DNA of 64,000 bases. Source: Pseudomonas putida. GTDB lineage: Bacteria > Pseudomonadota > Gammaproteobacteria > Pseudomonadales > Pseudomonadaceae. A model generated the notes under the pieces. That model had not been told where the DNA came from and searched no databases. It saw only the letters and a program-made list of their open reading frames with translations. The DNA is taken from the NCBI RefSeq assembly GCF_026625125.1, contig NZ_CP113097.1, positions 5,797,052 through 5,861,051 on the forward strand, given 5' to 3'. The translations under genes and the position numbers were made by a program. This document shows positions 57,082 through 64,000 of the stretch, one piece after another; within the stretch, counting starts at the first letter, position 1; every line of letters starts with the position of its first letter.

Positions 57082-58973
57082 GCGCTTTGCTCCAATTCGC
57101 GGCCAGCGCCGCGTTTTTTCAGATGAATCAACAACAGGGAAATGGCCGCTGGTGTCACGCCAGGGATGCGCGAAGCCTGGCCGAGCGTCTGCGGGCGGGT
57201 CTGGCCGAGCTTGCCCTGGATTTCCTTGGACAGGCCGGAAATCGAGGTGTAGTCGATATCCACAGGCAGGCGGGTGTCCTCGCTGGCGCGCAGGCGAGCG
57301 ATCTCATCCTGTTGGCGATCGATGTAACCGGCGTATTTGGTCTTGATTTCGACCTGTTCGGCAACCTGTGGATCGATTTGTTCGCCGCCGGTCGCTTCGA
57401 TCAGCCCAGCGTAATCCACCTCTGGTCGCGCAAGCAGGTTGAGCAGGCTGTATTCGTGGCTCAGCGGAGTACCGAACTTATCCACAACGGCCTGGCCCTG
57501 TGGGGTATTCGGACGGACCCAGGTCGTTTTCAAGCGTTGTTCCTCACGCTCGATGCCATCACGCTTGGCACAGAACGCAGCCCAGCGCTCGTCGTCGATC
57601 AAGCCAAGCTCACGGCCTTTCTCGGTCAGGCGCAGGTCGGCGTTGTCTTCTCGCAGGATCAGGCGGTATTCGGCCCGCGAGGTGAACATGCGGTACGGCT
57701 CTTGGGTACCCAGGGTAATCAGGTCGTCGACCAGCACCCCGATGTAGGCCTCGTCACGGCGCGGGCACCAGCTTTCGCGGCCCTGCGCGCGCAGCGCGGC
57801 ATTGGTACCGGCCAACAGGCCCTGGGCGCCGGCTTCTTCGTAACCAGTGGTGCCGTTGATCTGGCCAGCGAAGAACAGGCCGCCGATCACCTTGGTTTCG
57901 AGGCTGTACTTGAGATCACGCGGGTCGAAGTAGTCGTACTCGATGGCGTAGCCTGGGCGCACGATGTGCGCGTTTTCCATGCCGCGAATCGAGCGTACCA
58001 GCTCCAGCTGCACGTCGAACGGCAGAGAAGTGGAGATACCGTTGGGGTACAGCTCGTGGGTGTTCAGCCCTTCCGGCTCGATGAACACCTGATGGCTTTC
58101 CTTGTCGGCAAAGCGATGGATCTTGTCCTCGATCGACGGGCAGTAACGTGGGCCGACACCTTCGATGACACCCGAGTACATCGGCGAACGGTCGAGGTTC
58201 GAAGCGATGATTTCGTGGGTCCGCGCATTGGTATGGGTAATCCAGCAGCTGACCTGACGTGGGTGCATCGCGGCATTGCCCATGAACGACATGACCGGGA
58301 TTGGTGTGTCACCCGGCTGCTCGGTCATCACCGAAAAGTCCACCGAACGACCATCGATGCGCGGAGGCGTGCCGGTTTTCAGTCGACCGACGCGCAGCGG
58401 TAGTTCACGCATGCGGTGGGCCAAGGCGATCGAAGGTGGATCACCAGCGCGGCCGCCGGAATGATTCTGCAGGCCGATGTGGATAAGGCCACCCAGGAAA
58501 GTACCGGTAGTGAGCACCACGGAATCGGCGAAGAACCGCACGCCCATTTGCGTAACCACGCCTTTGACTTGGTCTTGCTCGACGATCAGGTCGTCACAGG
58601 ACTGCTGGAATATCCACAGATTCGGCTGGTTTTCCAGGATTTCGCGAACCACAGCCTTGTAGATGGCGCGGTCGGCCTGTGCACGCGTGGCGCGAACAGC
58701 CGGGCCCTTGCGGTTGTTCAACACGCGGAACTGAATGCCGCTCTTGTCAGTGGCCAGTGCCATGGCACCGCCGAGCGCATCGATCTCTTTGACCAGATGG
58801 CTTTTGCCAATGCCACCGATGGCTGGGTTGCAGCTCATGTGACCGAGGGTTTCCACGTTATGGGTCAGCAGCAGGGTTTTTACACCCATGCGTGCAGACG
58901 CAAGCGCAGCCTCGGTACCGGCATGGCCGCCGCCGATGACGATCACTTCAAAACGGGAAGGGAAATCCACCAC
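57078..58973 (-). CDS. mnmG: tRNA uridine-34 modification enzyme MnmG
   Basis: A 631-residue FAD enzyme (GidA) that with MnmE installs the carboxymethylaminomethyl group on U34 of tRNAs. FAD motif [17 protein letters not shown], signatures [16 protein letters not shown] and [17 protein letters not shown] are present. It is separated from mnmE by an origin-like spacer. Confidence 0.97.
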   Translation of the reverse strand: MVDFPSRFEVIVIGGGHAGTEAALASARMGVKTLLLTHNVETLGHMSCNPAIGGIGKSHLVKEIDALGGAMALATDKSGIQFRVLNNRKGPAVRATRAQADRAIYKAVVREILENQPNLWIFQQSCDDLIVEQDQVKGVVTQMGVRFFADSVVLTTGTFLGGLIHIGLQNHSGGRAGDPPSIALAHRMRELPLRVGRLKTGTPPRIDGRSVDFSVMTEQPGDTPIPVMSFMGNAAMHPRQVSCWITHTNARTHEIIASNLDRSPMYSGVIEGVGPRYCPSIEDKIHRFADKESHQVFIEPEGLNTHELYPNGISTSLPFDVQLELVRSIRGMENAHIVRPGYAIEYDYFDPRDLKYSLETKVIGGLFFAGQINGTTGYEEAGAQGLLAGTNAALRAQGRESWCPRRDEAYIGVLVDDLITLGTQEPYRMFTSRAEYRLILREDNADLRLTEKGRELGLIDDERWAAFCAKRDGIEREEQRLKTTWVRPNTPQGQAVVDKFGTPLSHEYSLLNLLARPEVDYAGLIEATGGEQIDPQVAEQVEIKTKYAGYIDRQQDEIARLRASEDTRLPVDIDYTSISGLSKEIQGKLGQTRPQTLGQASRIPGVTPAAISLLLIHLKKRGAGRELEQSA

Positions 58974-59485
58974 GCACCTCGTGCCTGTTTTTGCGAATAG
59001 AGAAGGTAAGCGGACAAGTATAGGGACTTCACCCCCCCTAAAGAAACCTTTTGCGCAAATTTTGACCAGGCTGTGGATGAATGGCGGATAACAGAAACTA
59101 GAGAGAAGAAATTTAAAAAAGCTTTGTTTTTATGTTTATTCTTATGCACGCACCTATCTGTGGATAACGTTATGCAGGCCCATAGATTCGCTGTGTAGAG
59201 CAAAATTGAACCCTGTGGCTGAAGTACCATGAGGGCTATGGATAAGCCGATTTAGCCTGTGGATGAAATGCCTATTTACCCACAGGGCAGATTGTCCTCA
59301 GAAAAAAAGCAGGGTTATCAACGGAGCTGAAGGCGACTTTTCCACAGGGCTCATGCCTGTGTTTTTCAGGCTGTTGATTGAAAATCTGCATTTCCCATCC
59401 ATGTCCCTAAGGCCCGCTGATCAAATCTCGGGCAAAAAAAAGCCGCTCCAAGGAGAGCGGCCTCATGAAAGGTGTGGTTGAAAAG
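58974..59485. other. oriC-like spacer between mnmG and mnmE
   Basis: 512 bases without a gene. One perfect DnaA box (59159-59167) and six near-matches (59072 TGTGGATGA, 59237 TATGGATAA, 59258 TGTGGATGA, 59276 TTACCCACA, 59315 TTATCAACG, 59338 TTTTCCACA) lie in 275 bases. An AT-rich stretch runs from 59090 to 59150. The layout resembles the spacer next to dnaA, at the right of the window. Confidence 0.65.
59437..59464 (-). terminator. mnmE terminator
   Basis: GCCGCTC-CAAGGA-GAGCGGC hairpin followed leftward by eight T residues, about 20 bases after the mnmE stop. Confidence 0.85.
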
Positions 59486-60856
59486 CTACTTACCGATGCA
59501 GAAACTCGAGAAGATCCGCCCCAGCAGGTCATCCGAACTGAACGCACCCGTGATCTCACCCAGCGCATGCTGTGCCTGGCGCAGGTCCTCAGCCAATAAC
59601 TCACCGGCCCCGGCCAAGGTCAACTGCGCACGACCGTGCTCCAGATGAGCACTGGCCTGGCGCAGGGCATCGAGGTGGCGCCGGCGTGCGCTGAAGCCAC
59701 TCTCTGCAGTCTGTTCATAACCCATGCAGGCTTTCAGGTGGTCCCGTAGCAGCTGCAGGCCGTGATCGGAACCTTTGGCGCTCAGGGTGATGGTTACATG
59801 ACCGTCATCGCACTGCTCCAGCGCTACAGGTTCGCCACTGAGATCGGCTTTGTTACGAATCAGCGTGACCTTGCCCGGATCAGGCCGTTGATCAAGAAAC
59901 TCCGGCCACAAGGCGAACGGATCACTGGCCTCAGGGGCGGTGGAGTCGACCACCAGCAACACCCTATCGGCCTCCCCGATGGCCTTGAGCGCGCGCTCGA
60001 CGCCAATCTTTTCCACATGGTCGTCGGTAGTGCGCAAACCGGCCGTATCGACGACGTGCAGCGGCATGCCATCGATGTGGATATGTTCACGCAGGATATC
60101 CCGCGTGGTCCCCGCGATGTCGGTGACGATTGCCGCTTCACGGCCGGCCAGTTGATTCAACAGGCTCGATTTACCTGCATTGGGTCTGCCGGCGATCACC
60201 ACCGTCATGCCGTCACGAAGCAGCGCACCCTGCCCCGCCTCACGCTGTACTGTGGACAACTCGCCACGCACTGCGTCGAGCATCGACAGGACGTGGCCAT
60301 CGGCAAGGAAGTCGATCTCTTCCTCTGGGAAGTCGATCGCGGCCTCGACATAGATCCGCAGCGCGATCAGTGCTTCAGTCAAGCTATGCACACGTTTGGA
60401 GAATTCGCCTTGCAGCGATCGCAGGGCGTTGCGTGCTGCCTGGCTGGAACTGGCTTCGATCAGGTCGGCAATCGCTTCGGCCTGTGCCAGGTCGAGCTTG
60501 TCGTTGAGGAACGCCCGCTCACTGAACTCACCCGGCCGGGCCAAGCGGCAACCCACCTGCACACAGCGTTGCAAGAGCATGTCCAGTACCACCGGGCCAC
60601 CATGCCCCTGCAACTCGAGTACGTCCTCACCGGTGAACGAGTTAGGGCCGGGGAAGAACAGCGCAATGCCTTCATCCAGTACCAGCCCTTCCTGGTCGCG
60701 GAATGGCCCGTAGTGGGCATGGCGCGGCGTCAGTGTGCGGCCGGTGATGAGCTGGCCAGCCTTGGCCGCCAGTGGCCCGGACAGCCTGACGATGCCCACC
60801 CCTCCGCGTCCTTGTGCGGTTGCGATGGCAGCGATGGTTTCACGCACAGTGTTCAT
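59486..60856 (-). CDS. mnmE: tRNA modification GTPase MnmE
   Basis: A 456-residue GTPase partner of MnmG. The N-terminal folate-binding domain ([21 protein letters not shown]), the G domain with [14 protein letters not shown] and [13 protein letters not shown], and the C-terminal CIGK motif are complete. Start follows the conserved N-terminus. Confidence 0.97.
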   Translation of the reverse strand: MNTVRETIAAIATAQGRGGVGIVRLSGPLAAKAGQLITGRTLTPRHAHYGPFRDQEGLVLDEGIALFFPGPNSFTGEDVLELQGHGGPVVLDMLLQRCVQVGCRLARPGEFSERAFLNDKLDLAQAEAIADLIEASSSQAARNALRSLQGEFSKRVHSLTEALIALRIYVEAAIDFPEEEIDFLADGHVLSMLDAVRGELSTVQREAGQGALLRDGMTVVIAGRPNAGKSSLLNQLAGREAAIVTDIAGTTRDILREHIHIDGMPLHVVDTAGLRTTDDHVEKIGVERALKAIGEADRVLLVVDSTAPEASDPFALWPEFLDQRPDPGKVTLIRNKADLSGEPVALEQCDDGHVTITLSAKGSDHGLQLLRDHLKACMGYEQTAESGFSARRRHLDALRQASAHLEHGRAQLTLAGAGELLAEDLRQAQHALGEITGAFSSDDLLGRIFSSFCIGK

Positions 60857-60891
60857 GCTCGAAAGCCTCTACGACAAAAACGACAGATAGC

Positions 60892-60917
60892 AAAAACGCC
60901 CCCGAGGGGGCGTTTTT
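60892..60917. terminator. Terminator between yidC and mnmE
   Basis: AAAAACGCCCCC-G-AGGGGGCGTTTTT-type hairpin with T-tracts on both sides, 25 bases after the yidC stop; it ends the rpmH-rnpA-yidD-yidC transcript. Confidence 0.88.
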
Positions 60918-60942
60918 ATTCACAGGCTAGCGCAGTAGCCCG

Positions 60943-62625
60943 TCAAGCAGCAGCTTTTTTGGTGGCTGCTTCAATACGGCGGGTGATGTACCACTGCTGC
61001 GAAATCGACAGGCAGTTGTTCACAACCCAGTACAGCACCAGGCCGGCTGGGAACCACAGGAAGAAGAAGGTGAAGATGATCGGCATCATTTTCATCACCT
61101 TGGCCTGCATTGGATCCGGCGGCGTCGGGTTCAGGCGCTGCTGGATGAACATGGTCGCGCCCATGATGATCGGCAGGATGAAGAACGGGTCCTTGATCGA
61201 CAGGTCAGTGATCCACAGCATCCATGGCGCCTGGCGCATCTCGACGCTTTCCAGCAACACCCAGTACAGGGCCAGGAACACCGGCATCTGTACCAGGATC
61301 GGCAAGCATCCGCCCAGCGGGTTGATCTTCTCTTTCTTGTACAGCTCCATCATCGCCTGGGACATCTTCTGGCGATCGTCACCGAAGCGTTCCTTCAGTG
61401 CGGCAAGCTTCGGCGCCACGGCACGCATGCGCGCCATCGAACGGTAGCTGGCGGCCGACAGTGGGAAGAACAAGCCTTTGATGAGCATGGTCAGCACAAT
61501 GATCGACCAGCCCCAGTTACCCAGCAGGCTGTGGATATGTTGCAGCAACCAGAAGATCGGCTGGGCGATGAACCACAGGAAGCCGTAATCGACAGTCAGT
61601 TCCAGGCCTGGGGACAGTTCCTTGAGCTTGGACTGGATCTTCGGGCCGGCGTACAGCATGGCGCTGGTTTCGACCTTGCCGCCAGCAGGTACGCTGATGG
61701 CCGGGCCGGTATAACCGATGATGTAGTTGCCCTGGCTGTCTTTGCGGGTCTGGACGACGTTGTTGTCCGACTTGGCAGGGATCCAGGCAGTCACGAAGTA
61801 GTGCTGCAGCCAGGCAACCCAGCCACCAGACACATTTTCTTTCAAACTACCTTTGTCGATGTCCTTCATCGACACTTTCTTGTACGGCTCGCCAGCTGTC
61901 CACAGGGCAGCACCCAGGTAGGTGGCGGTACCGGTGGCGGTGCTCGAGGACGGATCACCACTGGCGTCACGCTTGAGCTGGGCAAACATGTTGCCGCTCC
62001 AGGCCTGGCCGCTCTGGTTGTCGATCAGGTAGCTGACGGTCAGGTCGTACTCACCGCGTTTGAAGCTGAAGCGCTTGATGTAGTTCACACCGTTGTCGCT
62101 GAACTTCAGGTCGACTACCAATTGTTGCTGGCCATCAGCCAGTTGGTAGGCCTTCTGCTCGGCGGCGTACAGTGGACGGCCGGTGCTGCGGGCATCCGGA
62201 CCATTGGTACCGGTCAGGCCGCTTTGGGCCAGGTACAGGCGCTCGCCGCCGTTGTCGAACAGCTGGAACGGAATGTCCGGATGGTCCTGGCGGCGTGGGT
62301 ACTTCGGCAGGTTCAGCTGGACGATGTCACCGCCGACTGGATCGATAGCCAGTTCCAGGACATCGGTCTTGACCCGGATCAGATCCTTGCTGAGTGCAAC
62401 GGGTGCCAGTTCGGCAGCGTTCGACTCGGCGTTGGCGCTCGGTACATCGGCGCTGGCGCCGTTGTTAGCGGCCGGTACGCCATCGGGCAGGCCCGGAGCA
62501 ACGGTGCTGGCAGCAGTATTCTGAGTCGGCAAGGCAGCCTGGCCGTAGTCATCGTTCCACTTCAGGACCATGACGTAGGACACGATTGCCAGGGCGGCGA
62601 TCAGGATCGTGCGTTTAATATCCAT
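60943..62625 (-). CDS. yidC: Membrane protein insertase YidC
   Basis: A 560-residue insertase. The N-terminal helix MDIKRTILIAALAIVSYVMV is followed by a low-complexity alanine/serine linker, a large periplasmic domain (about 90-340) and the five-helix insertase core with WGWSIIVLTMLIKGLFFPLS and LGGCLPILVQMPVFLALYW. The ATG at 62625 opens the known N-terminus; the longer frame reads into yidD. Confidence 0.96.
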   Translation of the reverse strand: MDIKRTILIAALAIVSYVMVLKWNDDYGQAALPTQNTAASTVAPGLPDGVPAANNGASADVPSANAESNAAELAPVALSKDLIRVKTDVLELAIDPVGGDIVQLNLPKYPRRQDHPDIPFQLFDNGGERLYLAQSGLTGTNGPDARSTGRPLYAAEQKAYQLADGQQQLVVDLKFSDNGVNYIKRFSFKRGEYDLTVSYLIDNQSGQAWSGNMFAQLKRDASGDPSSSTATGTATYLGAALWTAGEPYKKVSMKDIDKGSLKENVSGGWVAWLQHYFVTAWIPAKSDNNVVQTRKDSQGNYIIGYTGPAISVPAGGKVETSAMLYAGPKIQSKLKELSPGLELTVDYGFLWFIAQPIFWLLQHIHSLLGNWGWSIIVLTMLIKGLFFPLSAASYRSMARMRAVAPKLAALKERFGDDRQKMSQAMMELYKKEKINPLGGCLPILVQMPVFLALYWVLLESVEMRQAPWMLWITDLSIKDPFFILPIIMGATMFIQQRLNPTPPDPMQAKVMKMMPIIFTFFFLWFPAGLVLYWVVNNCLSISQQWYITRRIEAATKKAAA

Positions 62626-62627
62626 GA

Positions 62628-62873
62628 TTACTCGGCTATCGAAGAAGTTCGGGAGGAAGGAGCGGGGGGAACGGGATCGAAACCGCCGTCGTTCCACGGA
62701 TGACAACGCCCCAGGCGACGAACGGTCAGCCACCCGCCACGCAAGACGCCATGGGTTTCAATGGCTTCTAACGCATAACAGGAGCAACTGGGGTAAAAAC
62801 GACAGTGGCTGGCCATCAGAGGACTGATGGCATAACGGTAAAACTGGATCGGAACGAGTACCAGTTTACGCAT
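62628..62873 (-). CDS. yidD: Membrane protein insertion efficiency factor YidD
   Basis: An 81-residue protein with the family signature [20 protein letters not shown], three cysteines and [19 protein letters not shown]. It assists YidC-dependent insertion. Its start overlaps the rnpA stop by eight bases and it ends two bases before yidC. Confidence 0.95.
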   Translation of the reverse strand: MRKLVLVPIQFYRYAISPLMASHCRFYPSCSCYALEAIETHGVLRGGWLTVRRLGRCHPWNDGGFDPVPPAPSSRTSSIAE

Positions 62874-63270
62874 CTTGACTGTCTACCCCTGCGGAATCGG
62901 CGTTAGCCGCTGGAGTGGGCCGGCTGCGCGCCAGGCGTTTCCAGAGCTTGCCAAAGTGTTGGTGCAATTCCGGGTTTTCTATCTCACCCAATCCCTTGCG
63001 CGCTACGATCACTATGTCCAGGCCAGCGAGCATTTGCTGGTGCAGACGGAAGGAATCGCGCATCAAGCGCTTGAGGCGATTGCGTTGAACGGCAAGCTTG
63101 ACGCTCTTCTTGCCGATCACCAAGCCAAGGCGTGGATGATCGAGACCGTTCTCGCGAGCAAGGATCAGCAGGTTTTTCCCTGGAACCTTGCCGGTTGGGG
63201 AGTCGAAGACCGCTTTGAAATGCCGGGGTGTAAGCAGTCGCTTTTCCCGACTGAAGTCCTGACTCACCAC
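62866..63270 (-). CDS. rnpA: Ribonuclease P protein component
   Basis: A 134-residue basic protein that, with the M1 RNA, trims tRNA 5' ends. The RNR signature is [18 protein letters not shown] use the first of two adjacent GTG codons (63270), giving [13 protein letters not shown], the usual P. putida N-terminus; the second GTG is equally possible. The longer upstream frame overlaps rpmH and is spurious. Fourteen bases from rpmH. Confidence 0.92.
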   Translation of the reverse strand: MVSQDFSREKRLLTPRHFKAVFDSPTGKVPGKNLLILARENGLDHPRLGLVIGKKSVKLAVQRNRLKRLMRDSFRLHQQMLAGLDIVIVARKGLGEIENPELHQHFGKLWKRLARSRPTPAANADSAGVDSQDA

Positions 63271-63283
63271 CTTTGCCGAAAGA

Positions 63284-63418
63284 TCAAATGGCCAGACGCT
63301 TACGGCCTTTGGCACGACGACGCGACAGAACAGCACGGCCGTTCTTGGTAGCCATACGGGCACGGAAGCCGTGGGTGCGAGCGCGCTTGATGGTGCTTGG
63401 TTGGAAAGTACGTTTCAT
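63284..63418 (-). CDS. rpmH: 50S ribosomal protein L34
   Basis: A 44-residue ribosomal protein, [20 protein letters not shown]..., ending [10 protein letters not shown]. Highly basic and complete. It is the gene on one side of oriC in pseudomonads, with dnaA on the other. Confidence 0.97.
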   Translation of the reverse strand: MKRTFQPSTIKRARTHGFRARMATKNGRAVLSRRRAKGRKRLAI

Positions 63419-63499
63419 GGCGTGTTACCTGGTTTGTCGACAACGGGCCGGAATGGCCCCCTTTTTAAGAGATCGGCGATTCTAGAGAAAGCAAGCCAA

Positions 63500-64000
63500 T
63501 AGGTCAATTTCCAACCAGCCTTTCCTTATGGAAGGTGCTTTGAGCGATCGGGTGGGCGGTGCCGGGTCGGTAAGCCAAACGGATGTCAAAAGTAAAAAAA
63601 AGAAGAGACATATAAAAAGCTTTTCTGAATAACTTATAGATCTTAGGTGGATAAAGATCTGTGGATAACCTTCTGGAGGCCCATGATCACGCGTCATCCA
63701 GCGTCCTGAAACGTTGTCCACAACCCGTGCTGTGCTTGTGCCACGCCTGAGTACAGCCTGTGGATGAAAAGTCATGTTATGCACAGGTGACTTATCAACA
63801 GATTTCAGGCCAGGGTTGTGCATAGCCCTCAGGGTTGGTTATCCACAGAGCTTATTCACGGTCCGCGCGTGGCTTTTTGGTCGCTAAATGGCTGTTTTGC
63901 CATGGATCATAATGTTTCCACATGTGGATAACTGATCGCTTGACCGGTACAATGGCCGTTTGTTTTAGCCTCATCCGGCTTTCAAACTCAGGGGATATCC
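63500..64000. other. oriC: Chromosomal replication origin region (oriC), dnaA promoter side truncated
   Basis: The spacer between rpmH and the expected dnaA gene. Perfect DnaA boxes occur at 63660-63668, 63839-63847 and 63923-63931; near-matches at 63646, 63714 (TTGTCCACA), 63759 (TGTGGATGA) and 63792 (TTATCAACA). An AT-rich stretch at 63585-63645 is the probable unwinding element. This matches the known rpmH-dnaA location of Pseudomonas oriC. dnaA itself is not reached. Confidence 0.88.

Noticed and set aside
59762..61447. Rightward open frame opposite mnmE and yidC
   Set aside because: Antisense shadow spanning two real genes and their terminator.

Overview
The window is the origin-proximal part of a Pseudomonas chromosome, almost certainly the P. 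putida group. The right third has the canonical leftward order rpmH-rnpA-yidD-yidC-mnmE-mnmG-rsmG-parA-parB-atpIBEFHAGDC-glmU-DeoR regulator-glmS. The replication origin (DnaA boxes next to an AT-rich stretch) lies at the right edge, and dnaA should start just beyond it. The left end (DUF1826 protein, zinc-type COG0523 GTPase, DUF3617 protein, cardiolipin synthase, cyclopropane fatty acid synthase, dihydrolipoamide dehydrogenase) is also typical Pseudomonas core. Gene assignments come from reading protein sequences and motifs; no database search was possible.

Between lpd (ends 7294) and glmS (ends 43141) lies about 36 kb of accessory DNA. Module A (7.6-18.1 kb) holds an OprD-type porin, a DapA-fold aldolase/dehydratase with an altered active-site motif, an MFS transporter, a small unknown gene, an OmpR-type two-component system, an IclR regulator and pcaIJ (beta-ketoadipate:succinyl-CoA transferase) with a PcaR-like operator. 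It looks like uptake and catabolism of an organic acid or aromatic that ends in the beta-ketoadipate pathway. A GNAT acetyltransferase and an IS1182-type transposase fragment follow (18.2-19.6 kb).

Module B (19.8-34.7 kb) is a convergent TetR regulator, a ten-gene leftward run and a divergent, Tat-exported GH43 glycosidase. The run encodes a luciferase-like flavin monooxygenase, a flavin reductase, a GH3 glycosidase, two MFS transporters, an outer-membrane porin, an alpha/beta hydrolase, a two-domain VOC (extradiol-type) dioxygenase, a fumarylacetoacetate-hydrolase-family protein and a cyclase-family hydrolase. The gene content reads as a self-contained pathway for a plant glycoside: remove the sugar, import, hydroxylate the aglycone, open its ring and hydrolyse the products. 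The substrate cannot be named from sequence. Similar AGAAC/GTTCT-type palindromes in the promoter regions are candidate TetR operators.

Module C (35.1-43.1 kb) is a Tn7-like transposition module beside glmS, the classical Tn7 target: tnsA-tnsB-tnsC leftward, a full-length TnsD-like protein rightward, and a second short TniQ protein convergent with it. No Cascade or Cas12k gene and no CRISPR array was seen, so the role of the second TniQ is open. Modules A and B may be its cargo or older insertions stacked at the same site.

Perfect DnaA boxes (TTATCCACA) are strikingly common over the whole window, inside core genes, in the tns control region, in a glmU terminator loop and in a second oriC-like spacer between mnmG and mnmE. 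A near-perfect parS site sits at 2.2 kb, about 53 kb from parAB.
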